Of a DNA stretch of 5,702 bases, positions 4,897 through 5,702 are shown piece after piece (position 1 is the first letter of the stretch; the number at the start of each line of letters is the position of its first letter). Position numbers and translations under genes: made by a program. Under the pieces are notes generated by a model. It searched no databases. It worked only from the letters and a program-made list of their open reading frames with translations, and was not told the DNA's origin. The stretch spans positions 1-5,702 of the forward strand of contig JAAAOZ010000142.1 of assembly GCA_009908585.1 (NCBI GenBank), in the 5' to 3' direction. The DNA comes from Chloroflexota bacterium. GTDB lineage: Bacteria > Chloroflexota > Anaerolineae > B4-G1 > SLSP01.

Positions 4897-5702
4897 TCAC
4901 GCCTCTAGTCCTCTCTCCTTGATCACCGCCGAACGCGGCAACAGCCGATCCCGCAGGATCACGCGCAAGGCCCAGATGCCATCCCAGGGGCGGATCTTCT
5001 TGCCCTCCTCGATGGTGCGCGGGCGGTAGCTCACCGGCACCTCCAAGATTTCATAGCCCGCACGGAGGATTTTGTCCGTCAGCTCGAAGTCCAGGTCGAA
5101 GCCCGCGCCGGTCAGGTTGAGGCGCTGCAACACGTCCGTGCGCACCATCTTCGAGGCGGTCGCCACGTCGGTGAGGTGCGCGCCGTAGAGCAGATTGGTC
5201 AGCCCGGTGAGGACGCGCACACCCCAGTAGTTGGCCGCGTACTTGTAGATGGCGCGTCCGCCCAAGGTGCGCGAGCCGTACACCGCCGCCGGGTGCTGCG
5301 CCTCGACCAACTCCAAGAAGCGCGGGTATTCGTGCGGATCGTACTCCAGATCCGCGTCCTGGATGATCGCGTACGCGCCGGTGCAATGCGGAATCGCCGT
5401 GCGGATCGAGGTGCCCTTCCCCATGTTGCGCGGCTGGAAGATCACGCGCATCGCCTCGTGCTCGACCGAGCGGAGCAGCGCCGGCGTCTCGTCGGTCGAG
5501 GCGTTGTCCACCACGATGATCTCCCGCTCCCAGCCCGGCAGCAGCGGCGTGGTGGTGATATCGGTCGTCACATACGCGTTGCGGGGGGTGATCCCAAGCC
5601 AGCCGCGGCCGGCTGCCGTGCGGCCTTCGCGGACCGTTCGCAGCTCTGGCAGGTCGCCGGCAATCGCGGCGGTGCCGCCGCGCGTGGGCTCGATCAAAGG
5701 CG
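4897..5702 (-). CDS. family 2 glycosyltransferase (dolichyl-phosphate-mannose-synthase-like), 5' end outside window or chimeric
   Basis: A GT2 glycosyltransferase with a GT-A fold that transfers a sugar from a nucleotide sugar, probably to a polyprenyl phosphate or cell-surface acceptor at the inner membrane face. Counting from the codon at 5697, the visible motifs are EIIVVDNASTDETPALL (59-75), NMGKGTSIRTAI (91-102), the metal-binding DAD in IIQDADLEYDPHEYP (111-125), VYGSR (139-143), TDVATASKMVRTDVL (176-190), GFDLDFELTDKILRAGYEILEVPVSYRPRT (199-228) and EEGKKIRPWDG (230-240). It ends soon after and has no C-terminal membrane segment. The oddity is the N terminus. GT2 enzymes begin with a VVIPVYNE-type strand about 20-25 residues before EIIVVD, but the sequence upstream of PLLPGWEREI (about 5547-5702) has nothing like it in any frame. 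The frame is open to the window edge, so the true start cannot be seen. Confidence 0.88.
   Translation of the reverse strand, partial: PLIEPTRGGTAAIAGDLPELRTVREGRTAAGRGWLGITPRNAYVTTDITTTPLLPGWEREIIVVDNASTDETPALLRSVEHEAMRVIFQPRNMGKGTSIRTAIPHCTGAYAIIQDADLEYDPHEYPRFLELVEAQHPAAVYGSRTLGGRAIYKYAANYWGVRVLTGLTNLLYGAHLTDVATASKMVRTDVLQRLNLTGAGFDLDFELTDKILRAGYEILEVPVSYRPRTIEEGKKIRPWDGIWALRVILRDRLLPRSAVIKERGLEA

Noticed and set aside
5051..5386. Second minus-strand frame (111 codons) within the glycosyltransferase
   Set aside because: It is an Arg/Gly/Ala-rich shadow of the real GT2 frame. Unlike the kinase, the GT2 motifs stay in one frame throughout, so there is no frameshift here.
1..5702. CRISPR array, tRNA, rRNA, riboswitch or insertion sequence
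   Set aside because: I looked for regularly spaced repeats, cloverleaf-like sequence, transposase or integrase frames and terminal inverted repeats, and saw none.

Overview
The window looks like a piece of a GC-rich bacterial chromosome. Its gene content and protein style are what I would expect of Chloroflexota (Anaerolineae-like), but this is inference from family resemblance and not a database result. The minus strand carries GC-rich metabolic genes. The plus strand carries two compact, visibly AT-richer cassettes of small accessory genes that run against them.

Layout. (1) 1-1202, minus: a ferredoxin-like subunit (korD type) and the 2-oxoacid:ferredoxin oxidoreductase alpha subunit (korA type), joined by an ATGA overlap. 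They sit behind a strong sigma70-like promoter, and korA runs off the left edge. (2) 1203-1490: a divergent regulatory region with good promoters on both strands and an inverted repeat over one -35 box. (3) 1491-2858, plus: a three-gene cassette. Its genes are an unrecognised 278-aa protein with a candidate PD-(D/E)XK-type motif, an unrecognised acidic 101-aa protein overlapping it by 17 nt, and a DUF2283 protein. A hairpin terminator at 2886-2913 appears to serve both strands. (4) 2948-3879, minus: a PfkB-family sugar/nucleoside kinase broken by a frameshift near 3634, where about a dozen residues also appear to be missing. (5) 3880-4222: a second divergent intergenic region. (6) 4223-4869, plus: a two-gene, overlapping, toxin-antitoxin-like pair, with a coiled-coil small protein followed by a TumE/DUF6516-like protein. 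(7) 4897-5702, minus: a family 2 glycosyltransferase whose expected N-terminal strand is replaced by unrelated sequence. It is open at the right edge.

Functionally, the Kor genes belong to ferredoxin-linked central carbon metabolism (oxidative decarboxylation of a 2-oxoacid, or the reductive TCA direction). The kinase and glycosyltransferase are ordinary housekeeping or envelope functions. The two plus-strand cassettes have their own promoters and overlapping small genes and differ in base composition, so they look like acquired TA/defence-type modules. The three-gene cassette at 1491-2858 is the best candidate for something undescribed.
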